A stretch of DNA of 64,000 bases from Chitinophaga sp. 180180018-3 (GCF_037893185.1 NZ_CP140772.1:7308001-7372000); one strand, 5' to 3'. Counted from the stretch's first letter, positions 25,850 through 35,591 are shown. Numbers and translations: made by a program. Notes: generated by a model from the sequence alone, not told the origin.

Positions 25850-26596
25850 TTATTTTTTCAGCAGCAACGCTTTATTATATTCATAGTTCATACGGGCAAT
25901 ATGCAGTACGGAAATTTGTTGCGGGCACTCCGCCTCACAGGCTTCTGTATTGCTGCAATGTCCGAATCCTTCTTTGTCCATCTGATCTACCATATGCATC
26001 ACTCTGGTACGGGCTTCTATCTTTCCCTGCGGGATTTGCACGAGGTGTGAGATCTTTGCGCTGGTAAATAACGCCGCACTCGAATTCTTACATACCGCCA
26101 CACAGGCGCCACATCCGATACAGGATGCGGCATCAAAAGCGGCTTCCGCTTCCGGCGATCCAACAGGGATACTATTTGCCTCCGGCGCCTGGCCGGTATT
26201 CACCGCAATATAGCCGCCAGACTGAATGATCCGGTCGAAGGCAGAACGATCTACTTTCAGATCACATTTCACAGGAAAAGCCGTAGCTCTGAATGGCTCC
26301 ACAACAATCTCCTCATTGTCGCTAAACGTTCGCATATGCAACTGACATGTGGTGGTATTTTTCAATGGCCCATGTGCCCGGCCATTGATCATCACGCCAC
26401 ATTGCCCGCAGATCCCTTCGCGGCAGTCGTGGTCAAACTCCACCGGGCGTTTGCCTTCATTCAGCAGCTGCTCGTTCAGCGTATCCAACATCTCCAGGAA
26501 CGACATATGCGGATTTACATCTTTCAATACATATTGCTCCATCCTACCCGGATCAGACATATTCTCCTGCCTCCATATTTTTAAGCGTATGTGCAT
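25850..26596 (-). CDS. sdhB: Succinate dehydrogenase/fumarate reductase iron-sulfur subunit
   Basis: Carries the three clusters that pass electrons between flavin and quinone, 248 residues. The [2Fe-2S] ligands are in CREGICGQCG with a distal Cys in NTTTCQ. The [4Fe-4S] group is CIGCGACVAVCKN and the [3Fe-4S] group is CSNTEACEAECPQQ. Last gene of the porin-DASS-sdhCAB unit; it starts 11 nt after sdhA. The direction of catalysis (succinate oxidation or fumarate reduction) cannot be decided from this subunit. Confidence 0.95.
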   Translation of the reverse strand: MHIRLKIWRQENMSDPGRMEQYVLKDVNPHMSFLEMLDTLNEQLLNEGKRPVEFDHDCREGICGQCGVMINGRAHGPLKNTTTCQLHMRTFSDNEEIVVEPFRATAFPVKCDLKVDRSAFDRIIQSGGYIAVNTGQAPEANSIPVGSPEAEAAFDAASCIGCGACVAVCKNSSAALFTSAKISHLVQIPQGKIEARTRVMHMVDQMDKEGFGHCSNTEACEAECPQQISVLHIARMNYEYNKALLLKK

Positions 26597-26607
26597 AACC
26601 GTTAGTT

Positions 26608-28524
26608 TTATTTATAACTTCTGACACTCGGTGTCACATATTCAAACTGAAGCACTTCTTTGTGTAAAACCGGTTCCTGTGTTTCGCCTTTCCATTCCCA
26701 GGCAGATATAAAAGCATAGTCTTTATCATTACGCAATGCTTCTCCATCCGGTGTCTGGTATTCCACACGGAAGTGCGCGCCGCAGGATTCGTTACGGGTA
26801 AGTGCATCATAGCACATCAATTCTCCCAGCTCCAGGTAATCAGCCACCCTGCCGGCTTTTTCAAGCTCGCTGTTGATGCCGTAACCACCAGGTATGTAGA
26901 GCCGCTGCCAGAATTCCTCACGTAATGAAACAATTTCCTGAATGGCTGTTTCCAATCCTTCTTTAGAGCGACTGAGTCCACACTTATCGTAGAGGATCTT
27001 TCCCAATGTTTTATGGAAGTGGTCTGCACTCAGGTTTCCCTGAATTCCCATCAACCGCTGCAACTGCTGATGTACATGTTCCTCCGCCGAAGCAAAAGCT
27101 GCGTCCCGCACATCCACCGGACCAGATCTGATCTCATCTGCCAGGTAGTTTGCCATCGTACCGGGTGCGATAAAATAACCATCCACACAGGCTTGTAACA
27201 GGGAATTAGCACCGAGGCGATTGGCGCCGTGATCGGCAAAATTGGCCTCTCCCAGGGCGAATAATCCTGGTATGGTAGTCATCAGGCCATAGTCGACCCA
27301 TAACCCGCCCATGGAAAAATGTGCTGCCGGCGATATTTTCATGGGTTCTTTGTAAGCATTAACGCCCGTAATCTTCTCATACATCCGGAAAAGATTACCG
27401 TATTTCTTTGCGATAGCACCCTCTCCCTGATCTGCAATTGCCTTTGAAAAATCGAGGTACACCGCATTTTTTAATGGCCCCACACCAAAGCCGACATCAA
27501 TCCGTTCCTTAGCCGCCCGCGATGCAATATCGCGCGGCGACAGGTTCCCGAATGCAGGATACCGGCGCTCCAGGTAATAATCCCTTTCTTCTTCCGGTAT
27601 CTGGTTAGGATCCCGCTGTTCATCTTTATTCTTCGGCACCCAGATTCGTCCATCGTTACGTAACGATTCCGACATCAGGGTTAATTTCGACTGGTACTCG
27701 CCCGACTGTGGCAGACTTGTAGGATGAATCTGCGTCCAGCTGGGATTGGCAATGAAGGCACCACGTTTATGGGCTCTCCAGATAGCAGATCCATTACACC
27801 CCATGGCTAATGTAGACAGGTAGTATATTTTCCCGAACCCGCCGGTAGCCAGCACTACAGCGTGCGCACCATGCCGTTCCAGTTCGCCGGTATCCATATT
27901 CCTGACAATGATCCCTCTTGCTTTTCCTTCTGACACCACCAGGTCGAGCATTTCATGCCGCGCGAATAATTGTACAGTACCAGCAGCCACCTGACGCATT
28001 AACGCCTGATAAGCTCCCAGTAACAGCTGCTGCCCGGTTTGTCCTCTTGCATAAAATGTGCGTGAAACCTGTACACCGCCAAAGGAACGGTTATTCAGAT
28101 ATCCTCCGTATTCGCGGCCAAACGGAACACCCTGCGCCACCGCCTGATCTATCAGGCTCGCGCTGCATTCTGCCAGCCGGTATACATTCGCTTCCCGTGA
28201 ACGGAAATCACCTCCTTTGATGGTATCATAGAACATGCGAAAAACACTGTCGCCATCATTCTTATAATTCTTACAGGCATTCACGCCACCCTGTGCCGCC
28301 ACAGAATGGGCACGCCGGGGAGAGTCCTGGAAACAAAAACTCTTCACGCTGTACCCCATCTCCCCCAGCGAAGCGGCTACAGCACTTCCTGCCAGCCCGG
28401 TACCTACTACAATGATCTGTAATTTCTTCCTGTTGGCCGGGTTCACCAGCTTTGCATGTGACTTATAATAGCTCCACTTGTCTTCCAGCGGCCCTTCCGG
28501 TATCTTAGCATCCAGCATAAGCAA
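26608..28524 (-). CDS. sdhA: Succinate dehydrogenase/fumarate reductase flavoprotein subunit
   Basis: Covalent-FAD catalytic subunit, 638 residues, typical of the B-type (three-subunit) enzymes of Bacteroidota and epsilon-proteobacteria. Seen: dinucleotide fold [16 protein letters not shown] at about 41-56; the flavinylated His in [13 protein letters not shown]; the active-site block [10 protein letters not shown]; and the FAD/substrate region [23 protein letters not shown]. The start codon directly abuts the sdhC stop (28524/28525), indicating translational coupling. Confidence 0.96.
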   Translation of the reverse strand: MLMLDAKIPEGPLEDKWSYYKSHAKLVNPANRKKLQIIVVGTGLAGSAVAASLGEMGYSVKSFCFQDSPRRAHSVAAQGGVNACKNYKNDGDSVFRMFYDTIKGGDFRSREANVYRLAECSASLIDQAVAQGVPFGREYGGYLNNRSFGGVQVSRTFYARGQTGQQLLLGAYQALMRQVAAGTVQLFARHEMLDLVVSEGKARGIIVRNMDTGELERHGAHAVVLATGGFGKIYYLSTLAMGCNGSAIWRAHKRGAFIANPSWTQIHPTSLPQSGEYQSKLTLMSESLRNDGRIWVPKNKDEQRDPNQIPEEERDYYLERRYPAFGNLSPRDIASRAAKERIDVGFGVGPLKNAVYLDFSKAIADQGEGAIAKKYGNLFRMYEKITGVNAYKEPMKISPAAHFSMGGLWVDYGLMTTIPGLFALGEANFADHGANRLGANSLLQACVDGYFIAPGTMANYLADEIRSGPVDVRDAAFASAEEHVHQQLQRLMGIQGNLSADHFHKTLGKILYDKCGLSRSKEGLETAIQEIVSLREEFWQRLYIPGGYGINSELEKAGRVADYLELGELMCYDALTRNESCGAHFRVEYQTPDGEALRNDKDYAFISAWEWKGETQEPVLHKEVLQFEYVTPSVRSYK

Positions 28525-29193
28525 CTATTTTAAGAAATGAACATAAACCGGCATTGCAGCAAATCCTGTACAAATAACAATGCTAAATACCCAACCGAAA
28601 ATCCTTATCCATTTTGCGTAGCGGGGATGATAAAGCCCCAGTGTTCTGGCTGCACTAAAAAATCCATGCAACAAATGGTAACAGAGTGCCACCATGCACA
28701 ATATGTATAGCAGCACATACCAGAGCTCACTGTATGCACTTACTACCAATACATACAGATCCTTGTGCCCGTCGGCGTCGAGAGGCACTTTCCCGAACTT
28801 ATAAACGTACCAGAAGTCACGCAGATGAATCACCAGGAAAATCAGGATAACAGTACCTAACAAGCCCATATTCCGGCTGTACCACTTACTAACAGCCCCT
28901 CGTTTATCGTAACGATACCGTACTTTCCCAGCCTTGTTATTCGTGATTGTAATGATTACTGCATATACGACATGAGCAATAATGCTGGCGTAGAGTATAT
29001 AGGAGATGACCATGATGATGATGTTCTCCGACAGGATATGCGAATACAGGTTAAACTGCCGGTGGGCACGTTCTTCCGGCAAAAACAGCTGCAGGTTTCC
29101 TAGTAAATGTATGACGAGGAACAGGCAAAGAAACAGTCCTGTTAATGCCATCCAATTCTTTCTCGACAGTGTTTGTTGTTTCCATCGACCCAT
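28525..29193 (-). CDS. sdhC: Succinate dehydrogenase/fumarate reductase cytochrome b subunit
   Basis: Single membrane anchor of B-type enzymes, expected to hold two hemes and the quinone site. I chose the ATG at 29193 (MGRWKQQTLSRKNWMAL, 222 residues). The frame is open to 29307, but that would overlap the upstream transporter gene by about 90 nt, and the extra residues lack homologous character. Five hydrophobic spans are visible, with candidate heme-ligand His residues in FLVIHLLGN, IIAHVVYA, FLVIHLRDFWY and CYHLLHGF. No sdhD is present, as expected for this class. It starts 23 nt after the DASS carrier gene. Confidence 0.92.
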   Translation of the reverse strand: MGRWKQQTLSRKNWMALTGLFLCLFLVIHLLGNLQLFLPEERAHRQFNLYSHILSENIIIMVISYILYASIIAHVVYAVIITITNNKAGKVRYRYDKRGAVSKWYSRNMGLLGTVILIFLVIHLRDFWYVYKFGKVPLDADGHKDLYVLVVSAYSELWYVLLYILCMVALCYHLLHGFFSAARTLGLYHPRYAKWIRIFGWVFSIVICTGFAAMPVYVHFLK

Positions 29194-29216
29194 AAAAGTT
29201 TTTTTAGCACGATTAT

Positions 29217-30647
29217 TTACCAGATACCTAATACTTTCCACCAGCCGCCGCCAATTCCCATCCAGATAACGATCAGCACTATACTTAAAATGAACCCGTT
29301 TTTCCACCAGTCTTTCAGTTCTACATAAGTACTGCCGAAGAATACCGGCGCCGGGCCATGCCCATAATGCGTGAGCGTACCAAATATCCCTCCGCAGAAA
29401 CCAAGTACCAATGCCAGCAATGTACCGGGGATCCCTACAGATACTCCAACACCGAGGAATGCGGAATACATCGCAGCCACATGAGCAGTGGCACTTGCGA
29501 AAATGTAATGGCTGTAGAAATACACCAGCACAATAATGGGGAACGCCACCGTCCAGGTCATGTCCCCTACCTGCCGCCGGATCTGCTCACTGAACCAGGG
29601 AATAAATCCGAGCGAATTCAGGAAGCTGGCCATCATTACCAGTGCAGAAAACCAAACGATCGTATCCCAGGCGCCCTTCTCCGACTTTACATCTTCCCAG
29701 GTAAGCACCTGCGACAACAGCAGGAATACCAGGCCTATCAGCGCAGTGGTAGTGGCATCAATCCCAAACATATCTCCCGTAATCCACAGGAATAACAGGA
29801 TTACAAATGCAAGCAGCATCAGCCATTCATTTTTTTGTACCGGCCCCATTTCCTTCAGCTTCTCTGCTGCCATAGCCGGCGCATCGCCGGTGGATTTCAA
29901 TTCGGGCGGATATATTTTATATAATACCCACGGCACCACTATCACAGAGAGCAAGGCTGGAAGAATTGCTGCCACAAACCACGACATCCAGGTGATCTCT
30001 ATTCCTATATTCTTCGCAAATTTCTGACACATAGGATTGCTGGCTGTACCAGTTAAAAACATGGAAGAAGTGATAAGGTTCATGTTATAACTGCTCAACG
30101 TAAGATAACCTCCCAGCTTCCTGTGGGTAGCAGGTTCTTCAGGTACGGAGCCGAAATTGATTGCCATTGATTTCATGATAGGGTAAATAATCCCGCCTCC
30201 GCGTGCCGTATTGCTGGGCACTGCCGGCGCCAGTACAAGATCCGCCAGCCCCAGGCCGTAAGCCAGTCCCAGGGAGCTTCTGCCAAATACGCGAATGAAC
30301 AAATAAGCAATCCGTTTCCCCAATCCTGTTTTAATAAATCCCCTGGCAATAAAGAAAGAAATCCCTATCAGCCAGATCACTTTATCTCCGAAGCTGCTCA
30401 GGGCCAGTGTGATCGATTTTCCGGGATTACCCGGTGCCAGTACGCCGGAAACCGCCACCAGCGTAATCGCCAGCATCGACATGGTACCCATACTTGCCGC
30501 CTTCATAATAATCCCCACTATGGTAGCCAGGAAAATAGCCAACAGATGCCAGGCTTCCGGGGTCACTCCCTGTGGCGCCGGAATAAACCAGATGATCAGC
30601 CCTATGGCGAGTGTAATCAAAAGTTGAGGGTACTTGATCTCTTTCAT
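29217..30647 (-). CDS. DASS-family anion:sodium symporter (dicarboxylate carrier)
   Basis: Inner-membrane divalent-anion carrier of the SLC13/CitT group, 476 residues from the ATG at 30647 (MKEIKYPQLLITLA); the longer frame from 30671 would overlap the porin stop codon. About 12 hydrophobic segments are visible. The substrate-binding motifs of the family are recognisable: LAPAVPSNTARGGGI (SNT motif 1) and FLTGTASNPMCQKFA, an S-N-T-like second motif in reduced form, with ASATAHVAAMYSAFL in the second repeat. It lies between an outer-membrane porin and sdhCAB, so succinate, fumarate or malate are the likely substrates (inference from context). Confidence 0.88.
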   Translation of the reverse strand: MKEIKYPQLLITLAIGLIIWFIPAPQGVTPEAWHLLAIFLATIVGIIMKAASMGTMSMLAITLVAVSGVLAPGNPGKSITLALSSFGDKVIWLIGISFFIARGFIKTGLGKRIAYLFIRVFGRSSLGLAYGLGLADLVLAPAVPSNTARGGGIIYPIMKSMAINFGSVPEEPATHRKLGGYLTLSSYNMNLITSSMFLTGTASNPMCQKFAKNIGIEITWMSWFVAAILPALLSVIVVPWVLYKIYPPELKSTGDAPAMAAEKLKEMGPVQKNEWLMLLAFVILLFLWITGDMFGIDATTTALIGLVFLLLSQVLTWEDVKSEKGAWDTIVWFSALVMMASFLNSLGFIPWFSEQIRRQVGDMTWTVAFPIIVLVYFYSHYIFASATAHVAAMYSAFLGVGVSVGIPGTLLALVLGFCGGIFGTLTHYGHGPAPVFFGSTYVELKDWWKNGFILSIVLIVIWMGIGGGWWKVLGIW

Positions 30648-30658
30648 ATCAGTTATTG

Positions 30659-31834
30659 TTAAAACCTGCATTGCACCTGGGCTATCAGCAGATTGCTGTT
30701 ATGAGTTTTTGTTCCGGGGATATCTTTATTATACTGATCTATCTGCATGCCTAACTGTATCCTGCCTCCGTAATCTTTCAGGAATGCCAGGCTTATCATG
30801 GGAATATAGGAGTTGCGCACTACTCCGTCGTGTTGCCTGCTTTCATTGAAATACTCATACCTCATGGAAAGTTCTATAGAAGTAAGCTTATGGTATTGGA
30901 TTTTATACCGGAGATTGGGAAGCACATAGATGCCTCCCATAATGTATTCATTGAGTGGATTGATCTTACGGATGCTATCCGGCAGCGCATAATACAATTG
31001 ATGGTTATTACCCTGTTTGTATTCTGATTGCAACTGCAGATCCCATTTTTCAGCCAGTGGCAACACCGCGCTTACATCTATCCCCATAGCATAAACGTTG
31101 TGACGCTTCACGGCACCAAAGCCGCCGTTCAATCCTACCGATAACTTTTCCATGTTCCCAAACTCCAGGCGGGCAGTGCCCAGTTTGCCATTATCATTAT
31201 CGGATATCTGATTACGGTTATTTCCGTTAACCACGGAAACGGCGTATTTCATGGGCACGCTGCTGTTTTTGTTGAATGCACCAAACATGGAAACTCCGAT
31301 CTGAAAGCTCTGCCATCCGTTGCTGCCGAAAGCATAATATTGATTGGAAAAATCCATGGATTGGATAATGTCCACCGGATACAGATCTTCCAATCCGAAT
31401 GAAGGCCTGAACTGGCCTATTGTAAAGTTAATGGCATCATTCCAGCGATAAGAAACGAAGGCGTTTTCCAGGACTTTTCCTTTTGTATCGCCGGAGAACT
31501 CTGCCAGGTTAATCAGCACTGCAGCAGTAAAGCGATCGCTCACCTGTGCCCGTGCCTGCAAACGGGCACGCTTAATACTAAAGCTGTTGCGCACCACTTC
31601 GTCCGCGTTCGGCTGATGTGTGGCGTTTACATCCACATCCTTCACCATCGATATGGTGTACCTGGCCTGAAAAACTCCGCCAAAGGATATTTTTTTTATA
31701 AACTGTTTGAGTGGCTTAACCGCCGTGTCTTTTACTGTACTATCGCCGGGAAGTCCGGTCTCCGGCCATTCCAACGCATACCCGCAAGTACAGATAAGCA
31801 ATAATAAGGAGGATAGTAGAAATCGTTTATGCAT
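30659..31834 (-). CDS. Outer-membrane porin (OprO/P-like)
   Basis: A 391-residue secreted beta-barrel. Signal peptide to about residue 20 (CGYA). The segment about 47-390 is a run of amphipathic strands with family blocks ISFGGVFQARYT, SIKRARLQARAQVSDRF, NFTIGQFRPSFGLEDLYP and FQIGVSMFGAF, and it ends with a terminal aromatic (VQCRF), the barrel-assembly signal. First gene of the run porin, DASS, sdhC, sdhA, sdhB, with an 11-nt gap to the carrier start. It probably admits dicarboxylates, although the family is named for phosphate-selective members. Confidence 0.86.
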   Translation of the reverse strand: MHKRFLLSSLLLLICTCGYALEWPETGLPGDSTVKDTAVKPLKQFIKKISFGGVFQARYTISMVKDVDVNATHQPNADEVVRNSFSIKRARLQARAQVSDRFTAAVLINLAEFSGDTKGKVLENAFVSYRWNDAINFTIGQFRPSFGLEDLYPVDIIQSMDFSNQYYAFGSNGWQSFQIGVSMFGAFNKNSSVPMKYAVSVVNGNNRNQISDNDNGKLGTARLEFGNMEKLSVGLNGGFGAVKRHNVYAMGIDVSAVLPLAEKWDLQLQSEYKQGNNHQLYYALPDSIRKINPLNEYIMGGIYVLPNLRYKIQYHKLTSIELSMRYEYFNESRQHDGVVRNSYIPMISLAFLKDYGGRIQLGMQIDQYNKDIPGTKTHNSNLLIAQVQCRF

Positions 31835-31906
31835 ACCCGGTTATTAGAAGTCGGTGGAGAATACAGGAGGATAACACACCGGGCCGGGAAAAAGTTCAGG
31901 AGGAAA

Positions 31907-31982
31907 CCGGCATTAATGGCGAAGGCCTGAGTGAATGATATCATTGTTTATCATTCACTCAGGCCTTCGCCATTAATGCCGG
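31907..31982. repeat. 34-bp perfect inverted repeat between the S46 peptidase and porin genes
   Basis: Left arm 31907-31940 and right arm 31949-31982 are perfectly complementary over 34 bp with an 8-nt loop. It starts 15 nt after the S46 stop (leftward) and ends 72 nt before the porin ATG. On the minus strand a short TTTCCTCC tract follows, so it may terminate S46 transcription, but the arms are far longer than a normal terminator needs. Confidence 0.9.
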
Positions 31983-31997
31983 GTTCTTAAATTCCTG

Positions 31998-34160
31998 CTA
32001 CTTCACCAGTTTCAGTTCATTGATAATATTCTTCGCACCACCGAGTTTTTCAACGCACCACAGTACGTAGCGTATATCTACGCAGATAGTACGATTGTAC
32101 TCAGCGTCGAACTGAATCTTATGGCTGAGGGCTTCGTAGTTACCATCGAACGCCAGGCCGATCAGTTCTCCGTTTCCATTGATCACAGGAGAGCCGGAGT
32201 TTCCACCGGTGATGTCGTTGGTAGTAATGAAGCCTACAACGATATCATTGCGTTTAGCATCTTTATACTGGCCAAAATCTTTTTTGTTATACAGGTCGAG
32301 ATAATTAGCCGGCAGATCGAACTCATAATCACCAGGTACATATTTCTCCATCCCTCCTTTCATGGTGGTTACATAATCGTAATGTACGGCATCACGAGGT
32401 GCATATGGTTTTACCTGACCATAACTAACCCGCATGGTAAAGTTCGCATCAGGGTACCTGTTGCCGTTAGGGCTCATCTCCATTACGCCTTTCAGGTAGG
32501 CACGGCCGAGGTCATTGATTTTGCTGTTGAACTGGTTGTATAAAGGCAGATATTTACCAATATAATTCTTCACAAAAGCACCTGAATAGGCAAATACAGG
32601 ATCATTCTGCAGTGTTACCGCGTCGGGGTTGGCAAGGAAAGCTTTCCATTTGGCATCATCAAAGATCATGGTGTTGTTCATCAGGGAAGTAGCCCAGAGA
32701 CGGTAGGTATTGTCATCGTCCAGGGAACCGAACTTTGATTTGAGGCCTTCGTAAAAACCAATAGGGTGCTGGTCTTTTGCGATGTCGGTATAATACATAT
32801 GGCAGGTAGCCGCCAGTATTTTCTGATCGCTTGGTTTATTTTCACCTTCCAGGAATGTTTTACGTGCTTTATCCGCAGCATCGAGCGCTTGTTTCACAGC
32901 ATCTTTGGGAGCACCCGGAGTAGTCAGTGCTTTTTCCACACTCATCAGAGATCCGGCAAAGCCAGCCACAGGGGAGCCAAGGATACCTTCAGTCAGGTAT
33001 ATACGTTGTTTAGCATAGGGAGTCCATGCTTTGTAAGCATCTTCATAAGACGACAAAATATTCGCAAACTCAGGTTTTCCCTGTGCCCATTTGGCAAATG
33101 CAGCTTCCTGTTTTTGTTTGTCTGCCAATACGCCATGTTTTTCCAGCTGTTTGGTTTCTCCATCGAAGAATTTCCAGTAGTTGGCGATACCGGCATAAGA
33201 AGAAGCTAACTGCAGTTTTACAGCAGGATCTTTCTTCATCTGCTCAAACATGGCTTTCAGTCTCGCATCGCGCAGATTTACCACAGAAGGATTTTCGATG
33301 CTGGTTTTCAGTTTCACACCGTAAGAGGTTTCATAACGATTGGTACCACCGGGGTAACCGAATATCATTGCGTAATCGTTTTCCTTAACCCCTTTGATGG
33401 ATACCGGCAGGAAGTGTTTGGGTTTTAACGGTACGTTGTCGGCCGCATATGGTGCGGGCTTACCATCTTTACTGGTATATACACGGAAAATGGAGAAGTC
33501 GCCGGTATGACGGGGCCATTCCCAGTTATCGGTATCACCGCCGAATTTACCCACACTTTCAGGAGGCGCTCCTACGAGGCGTACATCTTTAAAACGTTCA
33601 TAAACAAACAGCAGATACTGGTTGCCTTTGAACATAGGTACCACTTTAGCTTCATAATCAGTGTTAGCGATGGCTTTGGTGATAATTTCACCAAAAACAG
33701 ATTGTTCTTTCTGAGCCCGGGCAGTGCCGTCCAGGCCTTTCACCGCCTCTTCCACTTCTTTGCTGACATCTTCCACTTTCACGAGGAACTGAACAGAAAG
33801 TTGAGGAGAAGATATTTCTTCCTGTTTATTTTTTGCGTAGAATCCGTTTTTGAGATAGTTATGTTCTACAGAACTGGCTGCTGCAATGGCGCCGTAACCA
33901 CAGTGGTGATTGGTGAATATCAGGCCTTCATTGCTTACAATTTCTCCCGTACAACCACCACCAAAAATAATGATAGCATCTTTCAGAGAGGCTTTGTTGA
34001 TACTGTACAACTGTTCTTTGGTCAATTTGAGTCCTTTTTTCACCATGTCGTTGTACGTTTGTTGCCCCAATAAATAAGGCAACCACATGCCCTCATCTGC
34101 TTTGGCCCATTTTATACATACACCAAGCAGTAAGAGCAAAACCAGTAGTTTTTTTCTCAT
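31998..34160 (-). CDS. S46-family dipeptidyl-peptidase (DPP7-like)
   Basis: Periplasmic serine exopeptidase that removes dipeptides from oligopeptide N-termini; 720 residues, the family length. Signal peptide MRKKLLVLLLLLGVCIKWAKA precedes the mature start DEGMW. The chymotrypsin-type triad is visible: His85 in FTNHHCGYGAI, Asp in GGDTDNWEWPRH (about 222-227) and Ser in TGGNSGSPV. Eighteen residues after that Ser, the S1-pocket position reads Gly (AFDGNYEAL). DPP7 has Gly there and DPP11 has Arg, so a hydrophobic P1 preference is predicted rather than Asp/Glu. Own promoter element at 34196-34189. Confidence 0.95.
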   Translation of the reverse strand: MRKKLLVLLLLLGVCIKWAKADEGMWLPYLLGQQTYNDMVKKGLKLTKEQLYSINKASLKDAIIIFGGGCTGEIVSNEGLIFTNHHCGYGAIAAASSVEHNYLKNGFYAKNKQEEISSPQLSVQFLVKVEDVSKEVEEAVKGLDGTARAQKEQSVFGEIITKAIANTDYEAKVVPMFKGNQYLLFVYERFKDVRLVGAPPESVGKFGGDTDNWEWPRHTGDFSIFRVYTSKDGKPAPYAADNVPLKPKHFLPVSIKGVKENDYAMIFGYPGGTNRYETSYGVKLKTSIENPSVVNLRDARLKAMFEQMKKDPAVKLQLASSYAGIANYWKFFDGETKQLEKHGVLADKQKQEAAFAKWAQGKPEFANILSSYEDAYKAWTPYAKQRIYLTEGILGSPVAGFAGSLMSVEKALTTPGAPKDAVKQALDAADKARKTFLEGENKPSDQKILAATCHMYYTDIAKDQHPIGFYEGLKSKFGSLDDDNTYRLWATSLMNNTMIFDDAKWKAFLANPDAVTLQNDPVFAYSGAFVKNYIGKYLPLYNQFNSKINDLGRAYLKGVMEMSPNGNRYPDANFTMRVSYGQVKPYAPRDAVHYDYVTTMKGGMEKYVPGDYEFDLPANYLDLYNKKDFGQYKDAKRNDIVVGFITTNDITGGNSGSPVINGNGELIGLAFDGNYEALSHKIQFDAEYNRTICVDIRYVLWCVEKLGGAKNIINELKLVK

Positions 34161-34188
34161 ATTAAGTCAGGTTTTGTTTTAAGGATCT

Positions 34189-34196
34189 CAAACCTA
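34189..34196 (-). promoter_or_regulatory. -7 promoter element for the S46 peptidase
   Basis: TAGGTTTG on the minus strand matches TAnnTTTG, 28 nt before the ATG at 34160. Confidence 0.55.
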
Positions 34197-34368
34197 GCTA
34201 TTTTTTCGTTACCGGGCGTAGTTATAAGGTACCAGTGGCCTGAATTATGTAAGAAATATTTCTATATGACAGACGGATGAACCAAAAAACTGGAATATGA
34301 TTTGATAAATGGGGGCCGGTTATAATGCTATGCCAGGATTTCCAATTAACTTAAAAACTGTACAGACT

Positions 34369-34806
34369 ATGAAAAAGATATTTTTGCTGGTGGGTATGGC
34401 TATCCTCTTTGCCTGTAATGAAAACCGCGAACAACAGGAAAAGAAGAAAGAAATAAAAGATAGCATGCAGCAGGCGGCAGAAGATGTTAAATCGGCCGCC
34501 AACAATACAGAAGATTATTTAACAGCCCAGAAACAGCAGGCAGAAGATGCTATCCGGGAGCGGATCAAAGAGATAGATCAGACAACCCGGGAGTTGAAAA
34601 AAGCCGGGGATACGAAGAGTGAGGAAGCACGACAAAAACTGGAGACATTGAAAAGCCAGATGAACCGTAAACTGGAAGACGTAAAGAAGAGTTCTGCCGG
34701 GAAATGGGACAGCACCCGGGCCGCGGCTGATCAGCTGATGAAAAAATCAGACAAAGAGTGGACTGAATTCAAGCAGGAATTCAAAGATCTTTTCAACAAA
34801 GAGTAA
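34369..34806 (+). CDS. Small coiled-coil lipoprotein
   Basis: 145 residues from the ATG at 34369 (MKKIFLLVGMAILFAC). The lipobox LFAC puts the lipidated Cys at about residue 16. The rest is highly charged (Lys, Glu, Gln, Asp, Ala) with long predicted helices and heptad-like spacing, for example AEDVKSAANNTEDYL and KLETLKSQMNRKLEDVKK. That resembles apolipoprotein-like or stress-related helical bundle proteins, but no named family is certain. It is the only plus-strand gene between the S46 peptidase and rnhB. Confidence 0.75.
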   Translation: MKKIFLLVGMAILFACNENREQQEKKKEIKDSMQQAAEDVKSAANNTEDYLTAQKQQAEDAIRERIKEIDQTTRELKKAGDTKSEEARQKLETLKSQMNRKLEDVKKSSAGKWDSTRAAADQLMKKSDKEWTEFKQEFKDLFNKE

Positions 34807-34879
34807 ATGATCAGGTTCAAAATTCGGGACCCCTTGTTCCTTGAACATTAATCTTGTAATTTTACCCGGATTAACAGAT

Positions 34880-35503
34880 TTGAATTTGCTACTTTCTTAT
34901 TATCAGGAGTTATTGACAGAAGCCGGCTGTGATGAAGCCGGAAGGGGATGCCTGGCGGGTCCGGTATATGCAGCAGCAGTAATATTGCCCCGGCAGTTCC
35001 GTCATCCATTGCTGAATGATTCCAAGCAATTGAAAGCATCAGAACGGGATACATTGCGGATAGTGATTGAAAAAGAGGCTGTTTGCTATGCAGTAGCCAG
35101 TGTGGATAATATAGAAATAGACAAGATAAATATACTGAAAGCGTCATTCAAGGCCATGCACCTGGCTTTGGAGCAGTTGCAGCAACAACCTGAATTCATA
35201 CTGGTAGATGGCAACCGCTTTTATACATATGGGAATACACCTCATGCCTGTATTATTCAGGGCGACGGGAAATATGCGTCTATTGCGGCCGCATCGATCC
35301 TGGCAAAAACGTACAGGGATGAATATATGCAACAATTGCACACCTCGTATCCTCAGTTCGGCTGGGATGTGAACAAGGGGTACCCTACGAAACAACATCG
35401 TGATGCACTGCGGGAGCACGGTGAAACGCCATTTCACCGGAAATCATTCCGTTTGTTACCGGAGCAACTGGAACTGGATCTCGAATCGGAATCCGGGTCC
35501 TGA
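34880..35503 (+). CDS. rnhB: Ribonuclease HII
   Basis: Endonuclease that cuts the RNA strand of RNA-DNA hybrids and starts ribonucleotide excision. Motifs: GCDEAGRGCLAGPVYAAAV with catalytic Asp-Glu at residues 18-19, DSKQL, ILVDGNRF and ASILAKTYRDEYM. There is no ATG in the frame before the catalytic core. The frame is open to a TTG at 34841, but I prefer the TTG at 34880 (MNLLLSYYQELLTEAG, 207 residues), because a promoter-like TTG-N20-TAATTTTA (34834-34864) ends after 34841. The neighbouring TTG at 34886 is also possible. The start is the uncertain part; the enzyme is not. Confidence 0.9.
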   Translation: MNLLLSYYQELLTEAGCDEAGRGCLAGPVYAAAVILPRQFRHPLLNDSKQLKASERDTLRIVIEKEAVCYAVASVDNIEIDKINILKASFKAMHLALEQLQQQPEFILVDGNRFYTYGNTPHACIIQGDGKYASIAAASILAKTYRDEYMQQLHTSYPQFGWDVNKGYPTKQHRDALREHGETPFHRKSFRLLPEQLELDLESESGS

Positions 35504-35591
35504 TCCTGAGCTGTAAGAGGCTGGCGGCCTGTTAATATGTAACTATTCGTTAAAAGCCCGTGACTGATGGCTCCGTTAACCTTATACTTAT

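Noticed and set aside
31907..31982. Insertion-sequence end or MITE
   Set aside because: There is no transposase and no target-site duplication was recognised; the arms meet in an 8-nt loop, which suits a hairpin better.
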